DNA from: an uncultured Lachnospiraceae bacterium
GTDB lineage: Bacteria > Bacillota > Clostridia > Lachnospirales > Lachnospiraceae
DNA length: 64,000 bases
Assembly (NCBI GenBank): GCA_910584965.1
Contig: CAJUDZ010000019.1
Coordinates: 6,107 to 70,106 of the forward strand
Direction: 5' to 3'
Below are positions 8,168 to 16,687 of this stretch, in pieces (position 1 is the stretch's first letter; each line of letters begins with the position of its first letter). The notes below the pieces were generated by a model, which was not told where the DNA came from, ran no database searches, and was given only the letters and a program-made list of their open reading frames with translations. A program made the translations under genes and the position numbers.

Positions 8168-8901
8168 GATATGTATCCCCGCTTCCCGCTGAAAGCATAT
8201 TCCAGATATCGTTTTTTAATTTCCGAGTATTTTCCATGCGGAATCGGGATTTCCGTCAGGTCATCCATCGTGACCGCTTTATATGAAATCCTTTGAATGT
8301 ATTCCATATTTACCACAAACGAACGGTGCGGACGCAAAAAGTTTTCATACGGCATAAGCTTATTGCACAATTCGTCCAGACTCCCGATGCCCTTCAGAAG
8401 TCTTCCGTTTTCCATATGAAACAGCAGGGTGCGTCCAACCACCTCGCAATATTCCAGCTTTCTCAGATCAATTCTCGTAATGCCGTTTTTACTGCGCATA
8501 AGCAGACTGCCCTGCTGTAATTTTCTGCATTCCGGTATGACGGCATCCATCAACCCAAAAAGAATCTCCTCACAAACAGGTTTCACCTGATAGTAATACG
8601 CGCCGACCGTATACGATTCCACCGCAAATTCGGAAGACGATGTTAAAAAGATTATTTTTACGGCATCGTCATACTGACGGATTTCTTTTGCCACATTGAT
8701 TCCGTTTTCGCCCGGCATAAGGATATCCAGAAACAGGATATCCGGGCGCATCCCCATTTCGATTTCGATCAGCAAATCCAACGGACTGCCAAAATCCACG
8801 CATACAATTTTCTGATTGCGTTCCGTACCATACTGCTCTATTAATGCCCTGATTTCCTTTAATGCGGATAAATCATCATCACACAATGCTATCTTTATCA
8901 T
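8164..8901 (-). CDS. LytTR-family response regulator (partner of the GHKL kinase)
   Basis: A 245-residue AgrA-like regulator. The receiver domain spans residues 1-~120, with acidic residues D8-D10 and the phospho-acceptor D59 in FLDILMPG. A LytTR DNA-binding domain (~140-240) follows, with the family-typical LEYCEVVGRTLLFHMENG and FLRPHRSFVVNMEYI. LytTR proteins bind pairs of short direct repeats upstream of targets. It is translationally coupled to the kinase gene that follows it. It resembles the second regulator at 9247-9951 (both share IFLTSSSEFAVESY-type receiver segments), so the two probably arose by duplication. Confidence 0.92.
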   Translation of the reverse strand: MIKIALCDDDLSALKEIRALIEQYGTERNQKIVCVDFGSPLDLLIEIEMGMRPDILFLDILMPGENGINVAKEIRQYDDAVKIIFLTSSSEFAVESYTVGAYYYQVKPVCEEILFGLMDAVIPECRKLQQGSLLMRSKNGITRIDLRKLEYCEVVGRTLLFHMENGRLLKGIGSLDELCNKLMPYENFLRPHRSFVVNMEYIQRISYKAVTMDDLTEIPIPHGKYSEIKKRYLEYAFSGKRGYIS

Positions 8902-9013
8902 AATATGACCACACCTTCAGCGAATCAGGGATCACATGCCCTGAACCGCCGCGGGTATATTCTCCATCTCCCACATTTTTAAATCTGCATCCCGTTTTTT
9001 CCCCATACAACGC

Positions 9014-9042
9014 TTGACACCACACTGAATTGCTATTAGAGT
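9014..9042 (+). promoter_or_regulatory. Candidate plus-strand promoter between the two LytTR regulators
   Basis: A perfect TTGACA at 9014-9019 is followed after 17 bases by TAGAGT. It points away from the first regulator and toward the antisense strand of the second. No convincing plus-strand gene follows. The strength of the -10 is doubtful. Confidence 0.3.
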
Positions 9043-9052
9043 AATTAAAGAA

Positions 9053-9074
9053 AATGATATATGAATGATATATG
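9053..9074. repeat. Tandem 11-base direct repeat
   Basis: AATGATATATG occurs twice back to back with no mismatch, in the gap between two LytTR regulator genes. LytTR dimers bind direct repeats, but the 11-base period is shorter than the usual ~21-base centre spacing, so a link is speculative. Confidence 0.55.
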
Positions 9075-9114
9075 AAAAAAAGAATCCCTCTGATTCAGCA
9101 TCGGCGGTCAGAGG
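9074..9114 (-). terminator. Terminator of the second LytTR regulator gene
   Basis: On the minus strand the stem CCTCTGA/TCAGAGG closes a 14-base loop and is followed by GATTCTTTTTTT. It lies about 130 bases downstream of the 9247-9951 stop. The remainder of 8902-9246 shows no gene I can support. Confidence 0.65.
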
Positions 9115-9246
9115 CTAATATAACACGATAAGAAGCATTGATGCCGGCGCCGGCGCAAATGGTATCCGAAACTGCGCGAATGGTAAGCCGAACGCCGCAC
9201 AGGCACGGCAAACAGACCATACGAAAGAAGAGCTTGTCTTTATCTG

Positions 9247-9951
9247 CTACAAAAAATGTATGTAGGCATTCTGGACCTGGCTGCGCCGCTGCCTCGACAG
9301 CGGAATATTCTGCCCGCTTATCGTAACCGCGCAGTTTGTCTTAATTATCTGCACACAGCCTAAATTGATAATATAGGAACGATGTGTCTTTATAAACTCC
9401 TTTCTGGATAAAAGCATTTCTTCGAAATCCGCCAGCGCCGCTGCCGCCTCATAAACCGCGCCGTCCGCAAGATGGAAAGCTACCGTCTTATTCGTTACTT
9501 CCACATACTCCAGTCTCGAAAAAGATATCCAAATAACGCCTTCGCGGCTTTTCAGCACAAATCCCTGTTCCTTTCGAAGAAGCAGCTCGCTCCTGGCCCT
9601 GTCCAGCAGCCCGAAAAATAAATCGGCGTCCAAAGGCTTGAGCAGATAATGGTATGCTCTGACACCGTAACTTTCGACTGCGAACTCCGATGAGGAAGAT
9701 ATGAATATAATCTTCACATTTTTGTCCAGTTCTCTCAATTCCTCCGCAACCTGAATCCCGCTTACTCCCGGCATAAGTATATCGAGCAGAACAACATCGT
9801 ATTTTCCGCCCTTTCCGTCGCACAAAAACTCCGTACCGTTGTGGAAAAAAAAGCAGTCGAGGTTTACCCCGCGGCTTAACTGATACTCCTGCATCATTCT
9901 GGAAAGACAGCTGCGCTCCCTTTCGTCATCATCACAGATTGCTATCCGCAT
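9247..9951 (-). CDS. Second LytTR-family response regulator, no adjacent kinase of its own
   Basis: A 234-residue protein with a receiver domain (D57 in LLDILMPG as phospho-acceptor) and a C-terminal LytTR DNA-binding domain (LEYVEVTNKTVAFHLADG, FIKTHRSYIINLGCVQII). It is similar throughout to the neighbouring 8164-8901 regulator. It is transcribed alone with its own terminator. The only kinase nearby is the GHKL protein at 6899-8167, so it may be cross-phosphorylated by it or be an orphan. Its promoter was not clear in the short gap upstream, which also holds the terminator of the CotH operon. Confidence 0.9.
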   Translation of the reverse strand: MRIAICDDDERERSCLSRMMQEYQLSRGVNLDCFFFHNGTEFLCDGKGGKYDVVLLDILMPGVSGIQVAEELRELDKNVKIIFISSSSEFAVESYGVRAYHYLLKPLDADLFFGLLDRARSELLLRKEQGFVLKSREGVIWISFSRLEYVEVTNKTVAFHLADGAVYEAAAALADFEEMLLSRKEFIKTHRSYIINLGCVQIIKTNCAVTISGQNIPLSRQRRSQVQNAYIHFL

Positions 9952-9995
9952 GCAAAGACCTCCGTTCTTTCATTTGCAATCCTGATCCTATCTGT

Positions 9996-10028
9996 AAAAG
10001 TACCTCCCCGCTGTATGAGCTGGGAGGT
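9996..10028 (-). terminator. Terminator of the first CotH operon
   Basis: Minus-strand stem ACCTCCC/GGGAGGT with an inner AGC/GCT pairing, followed by ACTTTTAC. It starts 23 bases after the CotH stop codon. The U-run is short, so read-through into the LytTR regulator gene is possible. Confidence 0.5.
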
Positions 10029-10050
10029 AAATTCCGGGCAGAATCCGGCT

Positions 10051-12369
10051 TTATTCCGCCGTAAACCGCGCATATATAATGTTTGTATCTTCTGTCAAAT
10101 CTATCGTAAGTTTCTCGTCCGAACCGATAAGATCACCGTTTTCCGCATACCATCCAAGAAATTTCCAGCCGCGGTAAACTTCCTCAACTTCAATTTCGAC
10201 CGGATAATCCGGGAAGTACAACCCCTGCCACCAGGCACCCGGCAAATCAACCGCTGAAGTATTGACCCGAAACGACGCCTCGCCGCCCTGATCTGTCAGA
10301 AGAACAAGCCACACCGGAGATCCCGACAAATCAAATTCTTCTCTGAGATGATCAAATACATATTCCGGTCTTTGCTCAAAAAATCTTTTCAGATAATAAT
10401 GGTATTGATCGATATCAACTCCCGCCTGGAAGCGTTCCGTATACATCTCATAAGATGCCGCCATATTGTCCGTTTTTTCCTCAATATAAGGCCAAATGCA
10501 ATCTTCCCTCCATATCGTATTATATAAATCCATATAAGTAACGACAAACCGTTCGCGGAATGCTTCATGTTCCATCAGAGCCTGCGCAATCGGATCAGCC
10601 TGCCAGGACATTCTCAGTCCCGTATGAAATGTATCCACATAAGGCTCAAACATTGTTGACTCGATATCGTAAACCGCCCATCGCCATTTCCCGTCTTCCT
10701 TTTCGCCGGGCCCTTCTTCTATGCTGCGGTAACACTTCGCATTATAATTCAGCCAGTCGAGATTGTTCAGATAAAGCATTGCGGCATAATAATCCACAAA
10801 ACTCTGCACATCGATCATTTCGCACAGCTTTTCATATACAGCCTTTTCCGATTTATCCGGAACAGAATCCAAATACGCCAAAACCTCCGGCGGATTGGCG
10901 CCTTCATATATCTGAAGATTATCCGCTCCAATGCCGTAACGGTTCTCAAAGTAGTATTCGTCATATACTTCCTCCATCAGATATATTCCCCAGTATTCTC
11001 CGTCGAGAAAAACATTACAATAACGAAGCGACTGCGTTGCCATATTTCTGTCGGAAAGATTTTCCGCGATCAGGACGTCTCTGAGCTTTGTCGGATCCGT
11101 GTTCGTATAAAGGAAAAATTTATGAACGGCCTTACCTTCTTCAAAAATTCCTTCTATCGTATCGCTGCCGCCGTACATTTCCCGCGCATAGACCGAAAAG
11201 GCTTTCTGCACACAATGTCTTGTCATATTACCGCGAATCCTGATTCCGACTTCCTGCTCCAGAATACATGTACCGTTTTCGTCAAAAATTTCGAGGCTTG
11301 CGGGACGTTCGGATCGTTTCCCTCGTATCTGATAATTGGCGTCTTTGATAGCCGCCCCGTCTTCCCAGACAGACATTTCGTCATCATATTTTTCTCCCAG
11401 CACATAAATGCCTTCTTCCCTGTCAAATAAATGATAAGGATCTGATACGAGAGAAACCGTATACATCTCCCGGCGCCATGCCGCATTCTCTCTCCCCACG
11501 ATATAGGAATTGGTCACTACACCGCTCTTTTTCCCATCCGCGTCAATCGCAACGGCACGCACAATCATGATTTTTTCTATCGGCTCTTCGGGCGGTGCTA
11601 TCCTCTCCGGGTCAAAATCGTTTCTTTCGGCATAAATATTGGGTTCTTCCGACACATCCCTGATCAGAATGGGCTCCTCATATAACATGCTTCCTTCATC
11701 CGGCTCGCTGCCATCCAGCGTATAATAAACCCTGCCGCCGGACGGTGCCCGCAATTCCAGTTCAAATTCATCTTCATAAAAACCGCATTCTGCCGAGAAA
11801 ACCGGCTCTTCCGTCTTCCCCGGAACCGGTTTTGCCTGATTATTGGAAAAACAATAGGTTCGTTCCGTAATGCCCCACTCGCGGCCGGCGTCCGTCAGAC
11901 GGCTCCAGGTCGTATTAATTTCCAGCGCCGGAACGGAAACCACATCTATGACTGCTATCCGGTTTGAAAGATATAACGTTTCACCGGCCGCCTTAATCCC
12001 AAAATTAAGGTATCCTTCCTCTCCGGTCATCTCTTCGCATTCGCTGTGAATCACATAATAACTTCCCGGCAGCAATGTTACTGCCGGGAGACTGCATTTA
12101 TATAAATCATCTTCATCGTCAGAAAGATAATAGTTCCCAAGATCGATAGGGTCGTCTGAAAAATTATACAGCTCTATCCAGTCGCCTGACAGTTGTGTTC
12201 CGGCAAGAGAATCCGGGAAAAAATCGCTGCATACTTCATTGATGCAGATCCCGTACGAATTGCAGAATCTGTTCCATTCGGCGTCCTCCGTAAAATAGTG
12301 CACACACGCCAGAACCACAATATAAACCGCCAGCGCACCGGCCAGTGCAAAATATTTTCGGTTCCTCAT
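10051..12369 (-). CDS. Secreted/membrane-anchored CotH kinase with lamin-tail and chitobiase-like domains (module 1)
   Basis: CotH proteins are atypical kinases; in Bacillus CotH phosphorylates spore coat proteins. This 772-residue form starts with a membrane anchor (~6-25). A lamin-tail domain follows (~40-140, INEVCSDFFPD, DWIELYNF). A chitobiase/Fn3-associated beta domain is at ~195-240 (VYYTLDGSEPD). The CotH kinase fold covers ~300-660, with GIRIRGNMTRHCVQKAF (~375-391) and the acidic metal-site motif VYDIEST (~566-572). An InlB-repeat-like C-terminus (GWKFLGWYAENG) completes it. The catalytic part is outside the cell membrane or in the forespore/mother-cell intermembrane space. It is last in an operon with VTC and DUF4956 genes; a homologous set lies at 59706-63714. 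Confidence 0.9.
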   Translation of the reverse strand: MRNRKYFALAGALAVYIVVLACVHYFTEDAEWNRFCNSYGICINEVCSDFFPDSLAGTQLSGDWIELYNFSDDPIDLGNYYLSDDEDDLYKCSLPAVTLLPGSYYVIHSECEEMTGEEGYLNFGIKAAGETLYLSNRIAVIDVVSVPALEINTTWSRLTDAGREWGITERTYCFSNNQAKPVPGKTEEPVFSAECGFYEDEFELELRAPSGGRVYYTLDGSEPDEGSMLYEEPILIRDVSEEPNIYAERNDFDPERIAPPEEPIEKIMIVRAVAIDADGKKSGVVTNSYIVGRENAAWRREMYTVSLVSDPYHLFDREEGIYVLGEKYDDEMSVWEDGAAIKDANYQIRGKRSERPASLEIFDENGTCILEQEVGIRIRGNMTRHCVQKAFSVYAREMYGGSDTIEGIFEEGKAVHKFFLYTNTDPTKLRDVLIAENLSDRNMATQSLRYCNVFLDGEYWGIYLMEEVYDEYYFENRYGIGADNLQIYEGANPPEVLAYLDSVPDKSEKAVYEKLCEMIDVQSFVDYYAAMLYLNNLDWLNYNAKCYRSIEEGPGEKEDGKWRWAVYDIESTMFEPYVDTFHTGLRMSWQADPIAQALMEHEAFRERFVVTYMDLYNTIWREDCIWPYIEEKTDNMAASYEMYTERFQAGVDIDQYHYYLKRFFEQRPEYVFDHLREEFDLSGSPVWLVLLTDQGGEASFRVNTSAVDLPGAWWQGLYFPDYPVEIEVEEVYRGWKFLGWYAENGDLIGSDEKLTIDLTEDTNIIYARFTAE

Positions 12370-12455
12370 ACTTATCTCCTTATCTGATTCACCGGATATC
12401 TGACACCATCTGCCGGAATATGAATCTCTTCCCGGCTCCGTTCAGTAAAACCCGA

Positions 12456-13136
12456 TCAGGCTCTGAGTTCCCCGTCATGGCTGAGGCAGTTTACCTGTGT
12501 AAGCTGTTCCATCTTATTCAGTTCCCCAAGCAGCGCTTCCTTGTTTTTGGGGCATATTTCAATGATCAGCTCCACTTCACCGTTTTTAACGCATCTCGCC
12601 TTTTCTTTATAAGATTTGCATTGGCCGCCGATCGTCCGGTACAGCTGTTCGTAGTCAAACTGCTTATTCTGGCTGCGCAGTACAAGCAGTTCCGGTGTTT
12701 TAATCGTTGGAACCATATTCATTACAAGAAGAAGAACAGTCATCACAATACATAAGATGAAACCGAGCACATACAATCCTACGCCGACAATAATCCCCAC
12801 ACTGATCGACCAGAATAAATACAGCAGATCCATCGGATTTTTTACTGCATTTCGAAATCTTACGATGGACAACGCTCCGATCATACCGAGCGAAACAAGC
12901 AGATTGGACTGCATCGCAATCATGATCGCGGCCACAATAACAGGCAGCCCGGCCATCGTGATATTCAGATCTTTCGAGTAAAAAGCCGATTTCGCCGATA
13001 ATTTATATACGATAAAAATATAAATTCCTGTCAGACAGGCAAGCGCGAGAATCAGGATAACAGCTCCCGCTGATAAACCGTTCCCTCCGCCGATCGCTTC
13101 TATCACACTGTTTTTAATTACATCTTTTACTGACAT
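12456..13136 (-). CDS. DUF4956 membrane protein (module 1)
   Basis: A 226-residue protein with four hydrophobic segments (~25-48, ~58-80, ~105-125, ~128-150) followed by a soluble C-terminal tail of ~75 residues. The conserved family loop RFRNAVKNPMDLLYLFWSI lies between helices 2 and 3. Function is not established. The gene is 24 bases after the VTC polymerase gene and 86 before the CotH gene. This neighbourhood recurs in Firmicutes, so a role as the membrane partner or channel of the VTC enzyme is a reasonable inference by analogy with the membrane subunits of the eukaryotic VTC complex. It is clearly homologous to the 63043-63714 protein. Confidence 0.88.
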   Translation of the reverse strand: MSVKDVIKNSVIEAIGGGNGLSAGAVILILALACLTGIYIFIVYKLSAKSAFYSKDLNITMAGLPVIVAAIMIAMQSNLLVSLGMIGALSIVRFRNAVKNPMDLLYLFWSISVGIIVGVGLYVLGFILCIVMTVLLLVMNMVPTIKTPELLVLRSQNKQFDYEQLYRTIGGQCKSYKEKARCVKNGEVELIIEICPKNKEALLGELNKMEQLTQVNCLSHDGELRA

Positions 13137-13160
13137 ACTTCTTTTCCTCCATCTGCCTTT

Positions 13161-13835
13161 TCATTGGTATCTCTCTTTGCACAGCTGATATTTCGAATAG
13201 GACGTCTGCTGCATGTTTCCAAGTTCCAACAGCTGTAATATGAATCCCGGTATCAGTTCATCATATTTCATTTCCACGATTTTATCCTGCTCCTGCAGAA
13301 AATCATACGGCGTATCCGGCTTTCCAAAACATTCCACCAGATTACAGCTTCTGATATTCCTGTCCAGCGTAATGCGGACATTCCCCGGCTCATAGACATA
13401 CGCTTTTCTCTCATATGTCACAACCAGCCTGGGCCTCAAAGCCTCTGTCCGTATTGCCAGATTGAATAAAGCCGCCGGGTCTTCCATCGTCGGCAGGCTC
13501 TCTATGCAGTCGCCCCGCATTAGCTTCCGCATCTCTTCTTCCGTAATGCTTTTCGATTTCTTTCTGACTTTATCATCCAGCTTTTCTTTCACTTCCAGTT
13601 TAATCGTATCGAACGAATGATTATAAATCCGAATACGGTATTTTCTGCGGATACGGTTTCCCTGCAGCGTATCGAAGTATCCCGATTCTCTCAGATCATC
13701 AAAATACAGGCTGCTCACACTGTACCCTTCCGGGCCGCCCTCATTGAAATCCGGTTTTAAAACGCATTCCAGTCTTTTTTGCAGACAATACATCTTATCT
13801 TCTTCGCAACTGAATTTATTTTCAACACGATACAT
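13161..13835 (-). CDS. VTC-domain polyphosphate polymerase-like protein (module 1)
   Basis: A 224-residue protein that is a single VTC domain, the triphosphate-tunnel fold of yeast Vtc4, which makes polyphosphate from ATP. Tunnel residues are visible: YRVENKF at the start, SLYFDD, KYRIRIYN, KLEVKEK, TYERKAY and VEMKYDELIPG. No membrane segment is present, so it should face the cytoplasm and dock on the DUF4956 protein encoded next. The ribosome binding site (GAAGGA) is rather far from the ATG, but the start matches the conserved N-terminus. It lies 48 bases after an NlpC/P60 gene. Actual polyphosphate synthesis by bacterial members of this family is not shown here. Confidence 0.9.
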   Translation of the reverse strand: MYRVENKFSCEEDKMYCLQKRLECVLKPDFNEGGPEGYSVSSLYFDDLRESGYFDTLQGNRIRRKYRIRIYNHSFDTIKLEVKEKLDDKVRKKSKSITEEEMRKLMRGDCIESLPTMEDPAALFNLAIRTEALRPRLVVTYERKAYVYEPGNVRITLDRNIRSCNLVECFGKPDTPYDFLQEQDKIVEMKYDELIPGFILQLLELGNMQQTSYSKYQLCKERYQ

Positions 13836-13883
13836 ACCGTATTCGATCCTTCCTTCCGCTCATTTGTGCATTCCCCGGTTTTC

Positions 13884-15185
13884 TCAGATAATCCGCCGGA
13901 TCGTAATAATACTCCTGTAAGTCGCCGATTCCGTCTTAATGCCCGTCCGCTCCGTACTGGCATGCACAATTCTTCCGTTGCCGATATAGATCGCAACATG
14001 GCCGCCGTAATAGATAATATCGCCCGGCTGCGCCTCCGCGTAGGAAACGCTCCGTCCGACGCCGGACTGCGCATAGGAACTTCGCGGCAGGGAATATCCG
14101 AAATTTTTATAGACCGCAAGCACGAAACCGGAACAGTCCGCACCGTTCGTCAGACTGGTTCCGCCGGCCACATAAGGGTAGCCGACATACTGACAGGCGA
14201 AGTTGGCGATTTCCTGTCCTTTGGCGCTTCCGGAAGAGGATGAGGAAGGCTTCTCCTGCTGCGAATCCGAACTGTCGTTCGAATCATTATTAGAATCATT
14301 GTCCGAATTACCTTCCGAACCGTTCTGTTCTTCTCCTGTCTGTCCCTGCTGCGCAAGGAGACGATCCTGTTCTGCCTTCCGGCGTTCTTCTTCCTCTTTT
14401 CTCTTTCGTTCCTCTTCTTCTCTCCGTTTCCGCTCCTCTTCTTCCAGCTGTCTGATCTGAGCGGTTTCCTGTTTGATCTTCGTCGTATAAGCAGCCGCCT
14501 GCTGCTTCGCCTGCGCCAGCATAACCGAATAATTTTCGTACTCTTCTTTTTTCTGAGCGAGCACTTCTTCCAGATAAGCCTCTTCGTCCTCCAGCTCGTA
14601 CTGAGAAGTCTGAAGCTCGGATTTTTCCTCTTCCAGCCTGTCCTGCAGCGCGGCGACCTGTTCCACCGTTTCCTGATATTCGGTCAAAAGTTTCCTGTCG
14701 TATTCATAAACCTTTTCCACATATTCCGCTTTATTGAGCATATCGCTGACATTCAGGGATTCCGTAAAAAGCTGCAGATAAGAAGTATCGCCCCGTTCAT
14801 ACATGAACCGGATGCGGATTTTCATAGTCTCATACTGCTCGTCCTTCACCGCTACCGCCGTATCATAATCCGCCTGCGTTACCGCAATCTGCTCTTCTTT
14901 TTCCCGAATGGCTTCCTTGATCAGATTGATATCCGTCAGAAGGCCTACCATTTCTGCATCCAGCTCTTCGATCTCACTCCCGATATCGGCCTGTGCGCCC
15001 TTATAATCGGAAATCTGCTGATTGACGTTGTCAAGCTGCTTCTCATTTTCTTCTTTCTGCTGCTGCAAATCGGAAATAGTCGTGGCATAAACGGGTTCCG
15101 CTGCCGCCGTAACAAGCGTGAGAACCATTACCACACTGATAAATCTCAGGAATCTTTTTTTCACATGTGTAAAATTGCCTGTCAT
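13884..15185 (-). CDS. Secreted coiled-coil NlpC/P60 peptidoglycan endopeptidase
   Basis: A 433-residue exported hydrolase. The signal peptide ends near residue 34 (VYA). A long coiled coil covers ~38-260 (PcsB/CwlO-like), then a charged, Ser/Asn/Asp-rich linker, then an NlpC/P60 domain from ~323 with catalytic Cys in GADCSGFV (~351) and His in GGHVAIYIG (~396). Such enzymes cut peptide cross-bridges during growth or division and are often controlled through the coiled coil by FtsEX, which is not encoded here. The linker is rich in E/R repeats. It lies between asnS and the VTC gene in the same direction, so it may be co-transcribed with module 1. Confidence 0.92.
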   Translation of the reverse strand: MTGNFTHVKKRFLRFISVVMVLTLVTAAAEPVYATTISDLQQQKEENEKQLDNVNQQISDYKGAQADIGSEIEELDAEMVGLLTDINLIKEAIREKEEQIAVTQADYDTAVAVKDEQYETMKIRIRFMYERGDTSYLQLFTESLNVSDMLNKAEYVEKVYEYDRKLLTEYQETVEQVAALQDRLEEEKSELQTSQYELEDEEAYLEEVLAQKKEEYENYSVMLAQAKQQAAAYTTKIKQETAQIRQLEEEERKRREEEERKRKEEEERRKAEQDRLLAQQGQTGEEQNGSEGNSDNDSNNDSNDSSDSQQEKPSSSSSGSAKGQEIANFACQYVGYPYVAGGTSLTNGADCSGFVLAVYKNFGYSLPRSSYAQSGVGRSVSYAEAQPGDIIYYGGHVAIYIGNGRIVHASTERTGIKTESATYRSIITIRRII

Positions 15186-15248
15186 TGATGACCATGCCTT
15201 TCTCTGAGCTGCAAGCCTTTATAACTCTGTGTAAAGTCCTTTTCCGTG

Positions 15249-16646
15249 TTAAAGTTCACAGTTTTTGACCGTTCTCGGGAACGGAATGACGTCTCTGATA
15301 TTGCCCATGCCGGTCAGATACATTACGCAGCGCTCGAACCCGAGTCCGAATCCCGCATGCCTTACGGAACCGTATTTGCGCAAATCCAGATAGAACTGAT
15401 AGTCTTCTTTGTTCAGGCCCATGTCATCCATTTTCTTCTCAAGCGTTTCCAGGTCATCCTCTCTCTGGCTTCCGCCGATAATTTCGCCGATGCCCGGAAC
15501 AAGGCAGTCCATTGCCGCGACCGTTTTCCCGTCCTCGTTCAGTTTCATATAAAAGGCCTTAATTTCCTTAGGATAATCCGTTACAAAAACAGGTTTCTTA
15601 AATTCCTGTTCCGTCAGATAACGTTCGTGTTCTGTCTGTAAATCACATCCCCAGGAGACTTTGTATTCAAATTCGTCATTGTGCTTTTCCAAAATTTCGA
15701 TCACCTCGGTATAGGTCACATGTCCGAAATCGGAATTTAAAACATGCTGCAGTCTTTCGATCAGTCCCTTATCCACGAACTGATTAAAGAAATTCATTTC
15801 CTCCGGCGCATTTTCCAGCACATAACGGATTACATGTTTGAGCATGGCCTCCGCCAGCATCATATCATCCGTCAGATCCGCAAAGGCTATTTCCGGCTCA
15901 ATCATCCAAAATTCCGCCGCATGCCTTGTCGTGTTGGAATTTTCCGCCCGGAAAGTCGGCCCGAAAGTATATACGTTTTTAAAAGCAAACGCATAGGTCT
16001 CCACGTTCAACTGTCCGCTTACCGTCAGGCTGGTCTGTTTTCCAAAAAAGTCCTGGCTGTAATCTACGCTTCCGTCTTCCTTCTTCGGAAGATTCTCCGG
16101 ATCGAGCGTCGTCACCTGGAACATCTCGCCCGCGCCTTCACAGTCGCTGCTCGTAATAATCGGCGTATGCACATAAACGAATCCTCTTTCCTGAAAAAAA
16201 GTATGAATCGCATAAGCGATCATGGAACGCACGCGGAAAACCGCCTGGAACGTATTGGTTCTCGGTCTTAAATGAGAAATCGTTCTCAGGTATTCAAAGC
16301 TGTGTCTCTTTTTCTGCAGCGGATAGTCTGCCGTGGAAGCACCTTCTATTATGATTTCTTCCGCCTGCATCTCAAAAGGCTGCTTCGCCTGCGGCGTCGC
16401 AACAATTTTTCCTCTCGCCACGATGGCGGAACCCACGTTCAGTTTGGAAATCGTCTCAAAATTATCGAGTCCGTCGCCGTATACAATCTGCAATGTTTCA
16501 AAAAAGGTCCCGTCGTTTACGACGATAAAGCCAAAGGTTTTGGAATCTCTGATGCTCCTGACCCAGCCGCCGACCGTCACTTCCCTGTCGATATAATCCT
16601 CTCTGTTCCGATATAAATCTTTAATATCCGTTAAATCCATTTTCAT
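15249..16646 (-). CDS. asnS: Asparaginyl-tRNA synthetase
   Basis: A 465-residue class IIb synthetase that charges tRNA-Asn with asparagine. The N-terminal OB-fold anticodon-binding domain is at ~20-110 ([22 protein letters not shown]). Class II motifs follow: motif 1 around [24 protein letters not shown], motif 2 around [16 protein letters not shown], and motif 3 [15 protein letters not shown] near the C-terminus. FRAENS with AsnRS-type spacing and the EFWMIEPE segment separate it from AspRS. Length is normal. Two starts are possible (MKMD); the second ATG has slightly better spacing. No T-box leader was seen in the short upstream gap. Confidence 0.95.
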   Translation of the reverse strand: MKMDLTDIKDLYRNREDYIDREVTVGGWVRSIRDSKTFGFIVVNDGTFFETLQIVYGDGLDNFETISKLNVGSAIVARGKIVATPQAKQPFEMQAEEIIIEGASTADYPLQKKRHSFEYLRTISHLRPRTNTFQAVFRVRSMIAYAIHTFFQERGFVYVHTPIITSSDCEGAGEMFQVTTLDPENLPKKEDGSVDYSQDFFGKQTSLTVSGQLNVETYAFAFKNVYTFGPTFRAENSNTTRHAAEFWMIEPEIAFADLTDDMMLAEAMLKHVIRYVLENAPEEMNFFNQFVDKGLIERLQHVLNSDFGHVTYTEVIEILEKHNDEFEYKVSWGCDLQTEHERYLTEQEFKKPVFVTDYPKEIKAFYMKLNEDGKTVAAMDCLVPGIGEIIGGSQREDDLETLEKKMDDMGLNKEDYQFYLDLRKYGSVRHAGFGLGFERCVMYLTGMGNIRDVIPFPRTVKNCEL

Positions 16647-16687
16647 TTCCGCCTTTCTTACTTAATATATCTGCATCGCTTCTGCTT

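Noticed and set aside
9066..9119. Possible 17-codon peptide after the TTGACA promoter between LytTR regulators
   Set aside because: No ribosome binding site, overlaps the terminator of the other strand, and lacks any AgrD-like features.
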